Below, one piece after another: positions 32,023 through 39,413 of a DNA stretch of 39,413 nt. A program made the translations under genes and the position numbers. Each line of letters opens with the position of its first letter. Within the stretch, counting starts at the first letter, position 1. Origin of the DNA: Prorocentrum cordatum. Taxonomy: Eukaryota > Sar > Dinophyceae > Prorocentrales > Prorocentraceae. Below the pieces are notes generated by a model that was given only the letters and a program-made list of their open reading frames with translations, was not told where the DNA came from and made no database searches. The stretch is from positions 82,501 through 121,913 of the forward strand of contig CAUYUJ010022557.1 in the NCBI GenBank assembly GCA_963575745.1. Reading direction: 5' to 3'.

Positions 32023-32147
32023 CGTCGTAGAGCTCTTCGTGATCGATGAGCTAAGAGGAATTCCGGCGCGGGGTGGAGCTAGTAACTCGTAGAGCTTCTC
32101 TTAGCAAGTAACTCGTAGAGCTTTCCTTAGCAAGTTATTCCCGGATA
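32023..32147 (+). repeat. Head-60 and two B-head fragments
   Basis: ACGTCGTAGAGCTCTTCG ... GGAGCTAG, then TAACTCGTAGAGCTTCTCTTAGCAAG and TAACTCGTAGAGCTTTCC, ending at A32147, after which TTCCCGGATAG begins. Confidence 0.8.
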
Positions 32148-32590
32148 GCCTCTTGGGCTAAGTAGGGTTGTTCCCGGATAGCCTCTTGGGCAAAGTAGGG
32201 TTGTTAGAGAAGAAGCCGGCGGGTGCGCGTACGCCGCCGCACCCTTCCGCCCACCGCCCCACGTTCCCTTCCGTGACTCCTCGGGTTTCGCAGCGTGTCC
32301 CGGGGCGTCTGTTCCAATACGTTCCCGTAGAACGTGCTCCAGAGGCCTCGCGAAGCTCCCGGGCAGCGAGCTCCCACGCGCGCAGGCACGCGTGGAAGCG
32401 TCGCTCTCAGTCCTTCGGAAGCGCGCCAGGCCAGCTTGCCAGCGCCACCACGCACGTTTCAAGCGTGCTCGAGGCTGTCAAACATGCCCCAGGCTGCCTG
32501 ACAAGCGTTCGCACGAACGCGGGCACGCCTCGCCTGGGATGAGGGACCGGGATTGGCGCGCCCACGTTCCGGGCAGCCAAGCTCCGAGCA
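32148..32590 (+). mobile_element. C-family Cb element with doubled start
   Basis: TTCCCGGATAGCCTCTTGGGC occurs twice (32148 and 32171) before TTAGAGAAGAAGCCGGCGGG. The body from 32213 is repeated at 34433 with about five substitutions in 380 bp. No recognisable right terminus is present before the next head-60 at A32590|T32591. Confidence 0.75.
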
Positions 32591-32651
32591 TACCTCGTAG
32601 AGCTCTCCGGCATCGATGAGCTAGAGGAATTCGGGCGCGGGATGCAGCTAG
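32591..32651 (+). repeat. Head-60 module
   Basis: TACCTCGTAGAGCTCTCCGGCATCG ... GCAGCTAG, followed by TAACTCG. In the duplicate at 34821 it is interrupted after CGGCAT and most of it is missing. Confidence 0.83.
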
Positions 32652-33872
32652 TAACTCGTAGAGCTTCCCTTAGCAAGTTATTGCTGGAAGCTTAAGAGTA
32701 ATTCCGGGGCGCTGGAGAGCTAGTTGGCAAGAAAAATCTCGACGGACATTTTGAGGACTTTTGGTCGATTGAAAATTTTGTTCTCGAAATTCAACCATGC
32801 GTTAGAGCTCTAGTATTTTTTCCCGTGATATTCGATCTTATTACCGCTCGCCGTCTGATCTCAGCTCGATCGGGTACCTTTTACTGCCAAAAAGCACTGC
32901 GGCGGGATCGCCCGTTTCGGGTCATCTTGTTACGCGGTGGCGGTTTTCTCAAGATAACTCGAGCTTCAGGACAGCTACAAGCTGGTGAGCACAGCTAATC
33001 GATTCAGAATGATGAGGCGCGTTCGCCTGTTTAACCCAGAGATCTGAATTCGGTCTGCTAGCCGAGCTAGGTTCGCAAACCTATTCGTATTATTCGAGTC
33101 ATCTTGACAGACGCTCTCGGTTTTCTGTATTCAAATCGAGCTACAGGACAGCTACAGAGCTGATACGTACAGAATCTGATTCAGAATCATCAGTGGTTGT
33201 TGTCTGTTGAATCCAGAGCACTGAACTCGGTCTGCTGCCCGATCTAGAATCGCGAAACTATTCGTATTGTTCGAGTCATCTTGAGAGATGCTGTCGGTTC
33301 TCTGCACTTAAGTCGGGCTGTAGGGGGGATGCATGGCTGGTAATCACTGGAATCGATTCGGTCACATCAGGCGCGTCCGCCTTTCGAATCTAGTGCTCCG
33401 AACTCGGTCTGCTGCCCGATCTAGGTCCGCGAAACTATTCGTATTGCTCGAGTCATCCTGAGAAGTGCTGTCGGTTCCCTGCACTTAACTCGGGCTGTAG
33501 GGGGGGGCTGCAGGGCTGGTAATCACAGGAATCGATTCAGAGACATCAGACGCGTCCGCCTGTCGCATGCGGAGGTCTGAACTCGGTCTGATACTCGAGC
33601 TAGGTTTGCCAAACTATTCGTATTGTTCGAGTCATCTTCAGAGGTGCTGTCGATTTACGCACGTAACTCGGGCTGTAGGAGAGCTACAGAGCTCGTAAAG
33701 AAGACAATCCAGAAGCATCAGGGGCGTTCGGCTGTTGCATCCGAGAGCTCTGAAATTGCTTGGGCTGAAAAATTATTTTTCGGTGTAATTGGTTTCGACA
33801 TTATATGTTGTCAGGAAGCTCTACGAGTCCCCCGGCGGTAACAAAGGTTGACCGTTTACCGCCGGCGCCCAG
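32652..33872 (+). mobile_element. Complete long B element with five satellite units
   Basis: A 1221 bp element. The head inverted repeat is ACTCGTAGAGCTTCC (32654-32668) and the 3' copy GGAAGCTCTACGAGT (33814-33828), matching over 15 bp. Both sides differ from the A-family inverted repeat in the same way. Then come the hairpin CCGGCGGTAA...TTTACCGCCGG and GCGCCCAG followed by T. The left body (32726-32919) is shared with 34916-35111 and, inverted, with 8340-8545. Confidence 0.87.
32919..33775 (+). repeat. ~177 bp satellite array, five units
   Basis: GAGTCATC-type marks at about 32919, 33096, 33273, 33450 and 33629, giving periods of 177, 177, 177 and 179. Units share CTATTCGTATT, GAACTCGGTCTGCT and AACTCGGGCTGTAGG. 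Middle units have an extra G-run (GTAGGGGGG). Confidence 0.93.
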
Positions 33873-34211
33873 TTGGCCGACCCGGCCCCGACGGACAATG
33901 TGCGAACTTTGGGTCGGTGGGACGAACTTTGTGAGAGATTTGAACATTCGTTTCGAGAACCGGTATTTTTCGCACCTGTAGTATGTTATGCCGCACTCGC
34001 CAGTCAAATTCTCAGGTCCGTAGCTGCAGTATTACTATCAAAACACTTGGCGGAACTGTCTTTCGGTGACAACTCAAAAACTTACTTTTTCGATTCTTCA
34101 GCTCGCGTATGAGAAAGTTTCTCCCACGTGTTTCAAGTAGCGCCGTGCGAGAGAAGAGCTCTACGAGGCTCCCGGCGGTAACCTGGTTGACGGTTTATCG
34201 CCGGCTCCCAG
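33873..34211 (+). mobile_element. A-family body without satellite (E13)
   Basis: It starts TTGGCCGACCCGG directly after the B element's CCCAG and has the full A body. The inverted-repeat copy is AAGAGCTCTACGAGG (about 34155-34169), followed by a hairpin with one T-for-C change (TTTATCGCCGG) and CTCCCAG. It has no head-60 of its own. Confidence 0.83.
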
Positions 34212-34852
34212 TGTTTCCCAGCGCCACCACGCACGTTCACAGCCCTTCAGGAGCGCGCCATGCAAGCTCTCCAGCACCACTACGCACCTTTGAAGCGTGC
34301 TTCAGGCTACTGGACACGCACCCGTCTCAGACGAGCGCAGGAACACGCGCGACGCTGGGGGTGCGGTTGCGCGACGAGACGCGTCCGCGCGCGCGTCTCG
34401 CGCTTGGCTATCTGGGTTTTGGACAACTACAGGTTAGAGAAGAAGCCGGCGGGTGCGCGTACGCCGCCGCACCCTTCCGCCCACCGCTCCACGTTCCCTT
34501 CCGTGACTCCTCGGGTTCCGCAGCGTGTCCCGGGGCGTCTGTTCCAATACGTTCCCGTAGAACGTGCTCCAGAGGCCTCGCGAAGCTCCCGGGCAGCGAG
34601 CTCCCACGCGTGCAGGCACGCGTGGAAGCGTCGCTCTCAGTTCCCTGGAAGCGCGCCAGGCCAGCTTGCCAGCGCCACCACGCACGTTTCAAGCGTGCTC
34701 GAGGCTGTCAAACATGCCCCAGGCTGCCTGACAAGCGTTCGCACGAACGCGGGCACGCCTCGCCTGGGATGAGGGACCGGGATTGGCGCGCCCACGTTCC
34801 GGGCAGCCAAGCTCCGAGCATACCTCGTAGAGCTCTCCGGCATGACTCGTAG
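34109..34852 (+). other. 247-codon open frame spanning two repeats, probably not a gene
   Basis: It begins in the end of E13 and runs through a Cb fragment. In the duplicate of the Cb part (32213-32600) the frame differs. No domain is recognised. Confidence 0.75.
34212..34843 (+). mobile_element. Cb fragments: 3' part, then duplicate of 32213-32606
   Basis: 34212-34432 carries Cb inner and end words (CAGCGCCACCACGCACG, GGCTATCTGGGTTTTGGACAAC). At 34433 a second Cb resumes at GTTAGAGAAGAAGCC, the same internal C position used as a junction at 15088. It ends in a cut head-60. Confidence 0.72.
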
Positions 34853-36055
34853 AGCTTCCCTTAGCAAGTTATTGCTGGAAGCTTAAGAGTAATTCCGGCG
34901 CGCTTGAGAGCTAGTTGGCGAGAAAAATCTCGACGGAACTTTTGCTGACTTTTGCTCGGTTGAAAATTATGTTCTCAAAATTTGAACATTCGTTAGAGCT
35001 CTAGTATTTTTTCCTGTGATATTCGATCTTATTCCCGCTCGCCATCTTGATGTCAGCTCGATCGGGTGAATATTACTATCGAAAAGCACTGTGGCGGGAT
35101 CGGCCGTTTCGAATCATCTTGACACGTGACGATGGTTTTCTGAACATAACTCGAGCTTTAGGACAGCTACAGAGCTGGTAAGCACAGCTAATCGATGTAG
35201 AATGATCAAGCGCGTTCGCCCGATGAATCCAGAGGTTTGAACTCGGTCTCTTAGCCGAGCTAGATCCGCAAACCTATTCATATTATTCGAGTCATCTTGA
35301 CAGGCGCTCTCGGTTTTCTGCACTTAACTCGAGCTGTAGGACAGCTACAGAGCTGATACTTACAGAAACCGATTCAGAATCATCAGTTGCGTTGATCTGT
35401 CGAATCCAGAGCTCTGAACTCGGTCTGCTGCCCGATCTAGAATCGCCAACCAGTTTGTATCGTTCGAATGATATTGAGAAGTGCTCTCGGTTTCCTTCAC
35501 TCAACTCGGGCTGAGGGGGGCCACAGTGCTGGTGATCACAGGGATCGATTTGGAGACATCAGGCGCGCCTGCCTGTCGAATCCAGAGCTCGGAACTCGGT
35601 CTGCTGCCCGAACTAGGTCCGCGAAACTATTGTATTGTTCGAGCCACCCTGAGAGATGTCGGTTTTCTGCACTTAACTCGGGCTGTAGGGGGGCTGCAGG
35701 GCTGGTAATCACAGGAGTCGATTCGCAGACATCAGACGCGTCCGCCTGTCGCATTCAAAGGTCTGAACTCGGTTTGATACTCGAGCTGGATTGCCAAACT
35801 ATTCGTTTTGTTAGAGTCATCTTTAGAGGTGCTGTCGATTCACGCGCGTAACTCGGGCTATAGGAGGGCTACAGAGCTCGTAAAGAAGACAGTCCAGAAG
35901 CATCGGGGGCGTCCGGCTGTTGCATCGAGAGGTCTGAAATCGCTCGGGCTGAAAAACTATTCGTTTTCTGTTTTTTTCTCACATAATATATTGTCAGGAA
36001 GCTCTACGCGCCCCCCGGCGGTAACAAAGGTTGACGGTTTACCGCCGGCGCCCAG
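34844..36055 (+). mobile_element. Long B element with five satellite units, duplicate
   Basis: Duplicate of 32652-33872. ACTCGTAGAGCTTCC is at 34845-34859. The 3' copy GGAAGCTCTACGCG begins at 35994 and has one or two changes. The hairpin is intact and the end is GCGCCCAG followed by T. Satellite units have diverged more than the outer parts. Confidence 0.85.
35111..35990 (+). repeat. ~177 bp satellite array, five units (duplicate)
   Basis: Marks near 35111, 35289, 35466, 35641 and 35814, giving periods of 178, 177, 175 and 173. Confidence 0.92.
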
Positions 36056-36326
36056 TCGATGAGCTAGAGGAATTCGGGCGCGGGATGCAGCTAGTAACTC
36101 GTAGAGCTTCCCTTAGCAAGTTATTGCTGGGAGCTTAAGAGTAATTCCGGGGCGCTGGAGAGCTAGTAACTCGTGGAGCTTCCCTTAGCAAGTTGTTGCT
36201 GGAAGCTGAAGAGTAATTCCGGGGCGCTGGAGAGCTAGTACCTCGTAGAGATCTTCGTCATCGACGAGCAAGGGGAATAACTCGTAGAGCTTCCCTTAGC
36301 AAGTTATTGCTGGAAGCTAAGAGTAA
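36056..36326 (+). repeat. Cluster of solo heads (head-60 part, B heads)
   Basis: A cut head-60 (from CGATGAGCTAG) is followed by three B heads: TAACTCGTAGAGCTTCCCTT..., TAACTCGTGGAGCTTCCC..., and a third at 36279. One head-60 fragment lies at 36240-36278. Most end GAGAGCTAG|T. B heads may themselves be two pieces joined at AGAGT|AATTCC. Confidence 0.8.
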
Positions 36327-36652
36327 TTCCTGGAGAGCTCGCTGAGAGCTAGAGGGCTTAAGATAAGAAGCCGGTCGTTGGTGGCGCCCGCCAGCAGCCC
36401 AAATTCGCCGGTCCAGAATCCCCGCAGCGGTTCGTTCGAGCCGGCAGCTGGTCCGGGAGAGTTTCCGGCACGCTTCCACGCGAGCCTGCACGCGTGCAGG
36501 CACGCATGGAAGCGTTTCTGGCAGTGCTTCCGCAGCGCTGCAGGGGATCGCTCCAGAGGGCCAGAAGAGCTTTGCGAGAGCGTTGCACGGCTCGCCCGGA
36601 AAGCTTTCTGGTGTGTTTGCCCTATGCTCTCCGGGTTTTGGACGCTTCCAAG
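36327..36652 (+). mobile_element. C-family unit
   Basis: TTCCTGGAGAGCTCGC to GCTCTCCGGGTTTTGGACGCTTCCAAG. It starts at an A|T step. The imperfect palindrome is near 36477-36510. Confidence 0.87.
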
Positions 36653-36793
36653 TAACTCGTAGAGCTTCCCTTAGCAAGTTGTTGCTGGAAGCTTAAGAGA
36701 AATTCCGGGGCGCTGGAGCGCTAGTAACTCGTAGATCTTCCCTGAGCAAGTCATTGCTGGAAGCTTAAGAGTACCTCGTAGAGCTCTTCGTCA
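36653..36793 (+). repeat. Two B heads and a cut head-60
   Basis: TAACTCGTAGAGCTTCCC (36653) and TAACTCGTAGATCTTCCC (36725), then TACCTCGTAGAGCTCTTCGTCA, which stops where the next C unit begins. Confidence 0.82.
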
Positions 36794-37091
36794 TTCCCTG
36801 AGAGCTCGCTGAGAGCTGAAGGGCTTAAGATTAGAAGCTGGACGGCGGTGGTGCCCGCCAGGAGCTCTTCCACGGCGGTCCACGTTCCCCGCAGCAACTC
36901 GCCCGGCCCGGCAACGGGTCCGGGAGAGGTTCTGGCAAGCTTCCACGCGTGCTTGCACGCGTGCAGGCACGTGTTGAAGCGTTTCTGGCAGCGCTTCGGC
37001 AGCGCTGCAGGGGAGCTTCCCAGAGCTCTCCAGGAAAGATATTCCGTCCCGAAAGGGTCTCTTCGCTCTTCGGGTTTGGGACGCTACCAAG
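36794..37091 (+). mobile_element. C-family unit
   Basis: TTCCCTGAGAGCTCGC ... TTCGGGTTTGGGACGCTACCAAG, followed by T. The palindrome near 36943-36976 is degraded (CACGTGTTG end). Confidence 0.85.
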
Positions 37092-37192
37092 TCGATGAGG
37101 TAGAGGAATTCCGGCGCGGGGTGGAGCTAGTACCTCGTAGAGCTCTTCGGCATCGATGAGCTAGAGGAATTCCGGCGCGGGGTGGAGCTAGC
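37092..37192 (+). repeat. Partial and complete head-60 modules
   Basis: The partial one starts at TCGATGAGGTAG (37092-37130), the complete one at TACCTCGTAGAGCTC (37131-37191). The last junction is AGC|T rather than AG|T. Confidence 0.83.
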
Positions 37193-37521
37193 TGGTCGAC
37201 CCGGCCAGAAAGGACAAAACCGTTGAGTGGTTTTGCGGAAAATTGAAGGACGTTTGACAATTCATGTTGAGAAAGCAGATTTTTACGCCGAGCATTGGCA
37301 TATAAACTTTGTTCGCTGAGCAGCTCAGCTCTCTGGGGCCAGTTCTAGTATCAGTTGACTTGGAGGAACCGGCGTTGGATAAAAACAGAAAAACGTGTTT
37401 TTTCGAGTTGGTTTCTTGCTCCAGAAGCTTTCTTCATGTGTTCCCATGATTGCTGTGCAAGAAAAGAGCTCTACGAGGTCCCCGGCGGTAACCAGGTTGA
37501 CAGTATACCGCCGGTTCCCAG
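37193..37521 (+). mobile_element. A-family variant element (E15)
   Basis: Body start TGGTCGACCCGGCC, the GAGCAGCTCAGCTCTCTGG variant middle (as in E8 and E10), AAGAGCTCTACGAGG (37465-37479), hairpin GGCGGTAA...TATACCGCC and TTCCCAG. No satellite. Confidence 0.83.
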
Positions 37522-38280
37522 TTCCCGGAGAGCTCGCTGAGAGCTAAAGGGCTTAAGATAAGAAGCCGGACGGTGGTGGTGCCCGCCAGGAGCTCTTCCA
37601 CGGCGGTCCACAGGCCTCGCAGCGCCTCCGGCGGCCCGGCAACGTGTCCGGGAGAGCTTCCGGCAAGCTTCCAAGCGGGTCTTCATGCGCGCAGGCACGC
37701 ATGGAAGCGTTTCTGGCAGCGCTTCTGCAGGGGTGCCCCCCAGAGCTCTCCAGGAAAGATTCCCGTCCCCGAGGGTGTCTTCGCTCTTCGGGTTTTTCCC
37801 GGAGAGCTCGCTGAGAGCTAAAGGGTTTAAGATTAGAAGCCGGACGGTGGTGGTGCCCGCCAGGAGCTCTTCCACGGCGGTCCACGTTCCCCGCAGCAAC
37901 TCGCCCGGCCCGGCAACGGGTCCGGGGGAAGTTCTGGCTCGCTTCCACGCGAGCTTGCACGCGTGCAGGCACGTGTTGAAGCGTTTTTGGCAGCGCTTCG
38001 GCAGCGCAGCAGGGGAGCTTCCCAGAGCTCTCCAGGAAAAATATTCCCGGAGAGATCGCTAAAGGGTTTAAGATTACAAGCCAGACGGTGGTGCTGCCCG
38101 CCAGGGGCTCCTCCGCGGCGCTCCAGAATCCCCGCAGCAGTTCGTTTGACCCGACAACGTGTCCGGGGGAGCTTCCGGCAAGCTTCCACGCGTGCCTGCA
38201 TGCGTGCAGGCACGCATGGAAGCGTTTCTGGTAGCGGCTCCGCCGCGCTCCAAGGAGCTCCCAAGGCTCTTCAGGAAAGA
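37522..38280 (+). repeat. Three C-family units in tandem
   Basis: Units begin at about 37522, 37796 and 38044. The first two are joined where the tail is missing (CTTCGGGTTT|TTCCCGG). The third starts after A38043 and has an imperfect palindrome near 38188-38221. A 255-codon minus frame (37553-38320) crosses all three units and is judged non-coding. Confidence 0.85.
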
Positions 38281-38396
38281 TACCTCGTAGAGCTCTTCGG
38301 CATCGATAAGCTAGAGGCATTCCGGCGCCGGGTTGAGCTGGTAACTCGTAGAGCCTCTCTTAGCAAGTCATTGCTGGAAGCGACAAGTTCCCGGAT
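38281..38396 (+). repeat. Head-60 and B head
   Basis: TACCTCGTAGAGCTCTTCGG ... GAGCTGG, then TAACTCGTAGAGCCTCTCTTAGCAAGTCATTGCTGG (38342 on), ending GACAAG before TTCCCGGATAG. Confidence 0.78.
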
Positions 38397-39042
38397 AGCT
38401 CCTTGGAGAGCTGAAGATTTCAGATAAGAAGCCGGAGGTGGGTGGTGGGGGAGACACGCCCACCTCCGCCGGTCCACGATTCTCGCAGAAACTTGCCGGA
38501 GCTTGCAGCGGGTCCGGGAGCGTGGCTTCCTAGCGTTTCCCAATACGCGTGGCTCCAGGGTGCGCAAAGGGCTTCGGCAGAGCTTCGGAAGAGCTTCGGC
38601 AGTTCCCGGGTAGCTCTTTGGAGAGCTGAGGGTTTCAGATAAGAAGCCGGAGGTGGGTGGTGGGGGATACACGCCCACCTCCGCCGGTCCACGATTCTCG
38701 CAGAAACTTGCCGGAGCTTGCAGCGGGTCCGGGAGCGTGGCTTCCTAGCGTTGCCCAATACGCGTGGCTCCAGGGTGCGCGAAGCGCTTCGGCAAAGCTT
38801 CGGAAGAGCTTCGGCAGTTCTTCCAGGCTCCTAGGCAGATCTTCCTTGTGCGCTTTGCAGGGCGCCACGCATCGTAAACGGCGCCCCCACAAGCGTTTCC
38901 TGCGAGGTTTCCAGCGTCCCGCGCATCGTTTCAAGCGGCACGGCAGAGGTCCCCGTGCGGCGTGCTCGAGCGCTTCGCGCTCCGCGCCTGGCTTCGCTAT
39001 CCGGGTTTTGGACGCTTACAAGTAACTCGTAAAGCCTTCTCA
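38397..39042 (+). repeat. Two derived C units with G-rich hairpins
   Basis: Units start at 38397 and 38602 (205 bp apart) and share TTCCCGGATAGCTC (or GGGTAGCTC), TTTCAGATAAGAAGCCGG and a hairpin with arms CGGAGGTGGG/CCCACCTCCG (38433-38468 and 38648-38683). The first lacks its 3' part. The second ends GCTATCCGGGTTTTGGACGCTTACAAG near 39022, followed by a short B-head fragment TAACTCGTAAAGCC. Confidence 0.82.
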
Positions 39043-39413
39043 TTCCCGGATAGCTCCTTGGAGAGCTAAGGGTTTAAGATTAGAAGCCGGACGGTGGTGG
39101 TGCCCGCCAGGAGCTCCTCCACGGCGGTCCACGTTACTCGCAGCGCCTTGCCGGAGCTTGCAGCGGGTCCGGGAGCGTGGCTTCCTAGCGTTTCCCAATA
39201 CGCGTGGCTCCAGGGTGTGCGAAGCGCTTCGGCAGAGCTTCGGCAGAGCTTCGCCAGTGCTCGCAGGCTCCCAGGCAGATCCTCCTTGCGCGCTTTGAAG
39301 GGCCCCACGCATCGTAAACGGCGCCCCTGCAAGCGTCTCCTGCGGTTTCCAGCGTCCCGCGCATCGTTTCAGGCGGCCTGGCAGAGGTCCCCGTGCGGCG
39401 TTTCGCGCTTGGC
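39043..39413 (+). repeat. C-family unit cut by the window end
   Basis: Begins TTCCCGGATAGCTCC after A39042. It keeps GGTTTAAGATTAGAAGCCGG and GGTGGTGGTGCC, then follows the 38700-38990 type body. Incomplete. Confidence 0.83.

Noticed and set aside
15637-38342. CRISPR array
   Set aside because: Repeats are adjacent, variable in length and without unique spacers of constant size, in a eukaryotic setting.
9975-39043. Integron-like cassette array because modules share a joining rule
   Set aside because: No integrase, no attC-like folded site at each junction and no cassette genes. The R|T joining is explained more simply by transposition.
1-39413. Endogenous virus or virus-like transposon
   Set aside because: No frame resembles a polymerase, capsid, integrase or protease, and none is longer than 313 codons.
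1-39413. Dinoflagellate spliced-leader or snRNA genes
   Set aside because: No stretch matching the 22-nt leader was seen. CCGTAGC occurs only within A-element bodies and at 1484, without the rest.

Overview
This is a eukaryotic, GC-rich, gene-free repeat domain. I find no protein-coding gene, rRNA, tRNA, viral gene or transposase that I can defend anywhere in the 39.4 kb. Open frames exist on every strand, but they run through tandem repeats, cross repeat boundaries and break between near-identical repeat copies. The organism cannot be named from this. Large repeat-rich genomes of algae and protists, dinoflagellates for example, fit the style, but this is a weak inference and no dinoflagellate spliced-leader sequence was seen.

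Layout: (1) 1-1489 is unduplicated flank. It holds a TCC microsatellite, CCC-rich tracts with a period near 12 nt, and otherwise unrecognised sequence. (2) 1490-13590 and 18981-32022 are two direct copies of a 12-13 kb segment. Local substitution differences range from about 0.3% to 2%, and the copies differ by indels in the tandem repeats. (3) 13591-18980, between the copies, is a dense array of A-family mobile elements, with C-family units at its left end. (4) 32023-39413 holds further A, B and C elements, including a second 2.2 kb duplication (32213-33872 and 34433-36055).

I defined the repeat families by eye. Head-60 is a 60 bp module starting TACCTCGTAGAGCTC and ending GAGCTAG. Family A is a head-60 plus a body of about 340 bp. 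It ends with an inverted copy of its first 15 bp, then a GGCGGTAA/TTACCGCC hairpin, then CCCAG. Family B is a longer relative whose head starts AACTCGTAGAGCTTCC and whose inverted copy changes to match. Family C is a GC-rich unit of about 210-360 bp bounded by CCCGGAGAGC/GCTCTCCGGG, with a central palindrome of up to 34 bp and the tail TTTTGGACGCTACCAAG. A tandem repeat of about 177 bp sits inside A and B elements in 0 to 6 copies.

Most families begin with T, end in AG, and are joined to the next unit at AG|T or set between A and T in other sequence. One A-element pair (13668-15087) interrupts a C unit whose two halves rejoin to the consensus with no target-site duplication. Asymmetric inverted repeats, a hairpin near the 3' end, internal tandem repeats, head-to-tail arrays and insertion without duplication together resemble non-autonomous Helitron/Helentron-type (HINE/DINE-like) rolling-circle elements. 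On this reading the window is a cluster of such elements that has produced a 177 bp satellite and arrays of palindromic C units. No autonomous RepHel partner is present, so this is inference.
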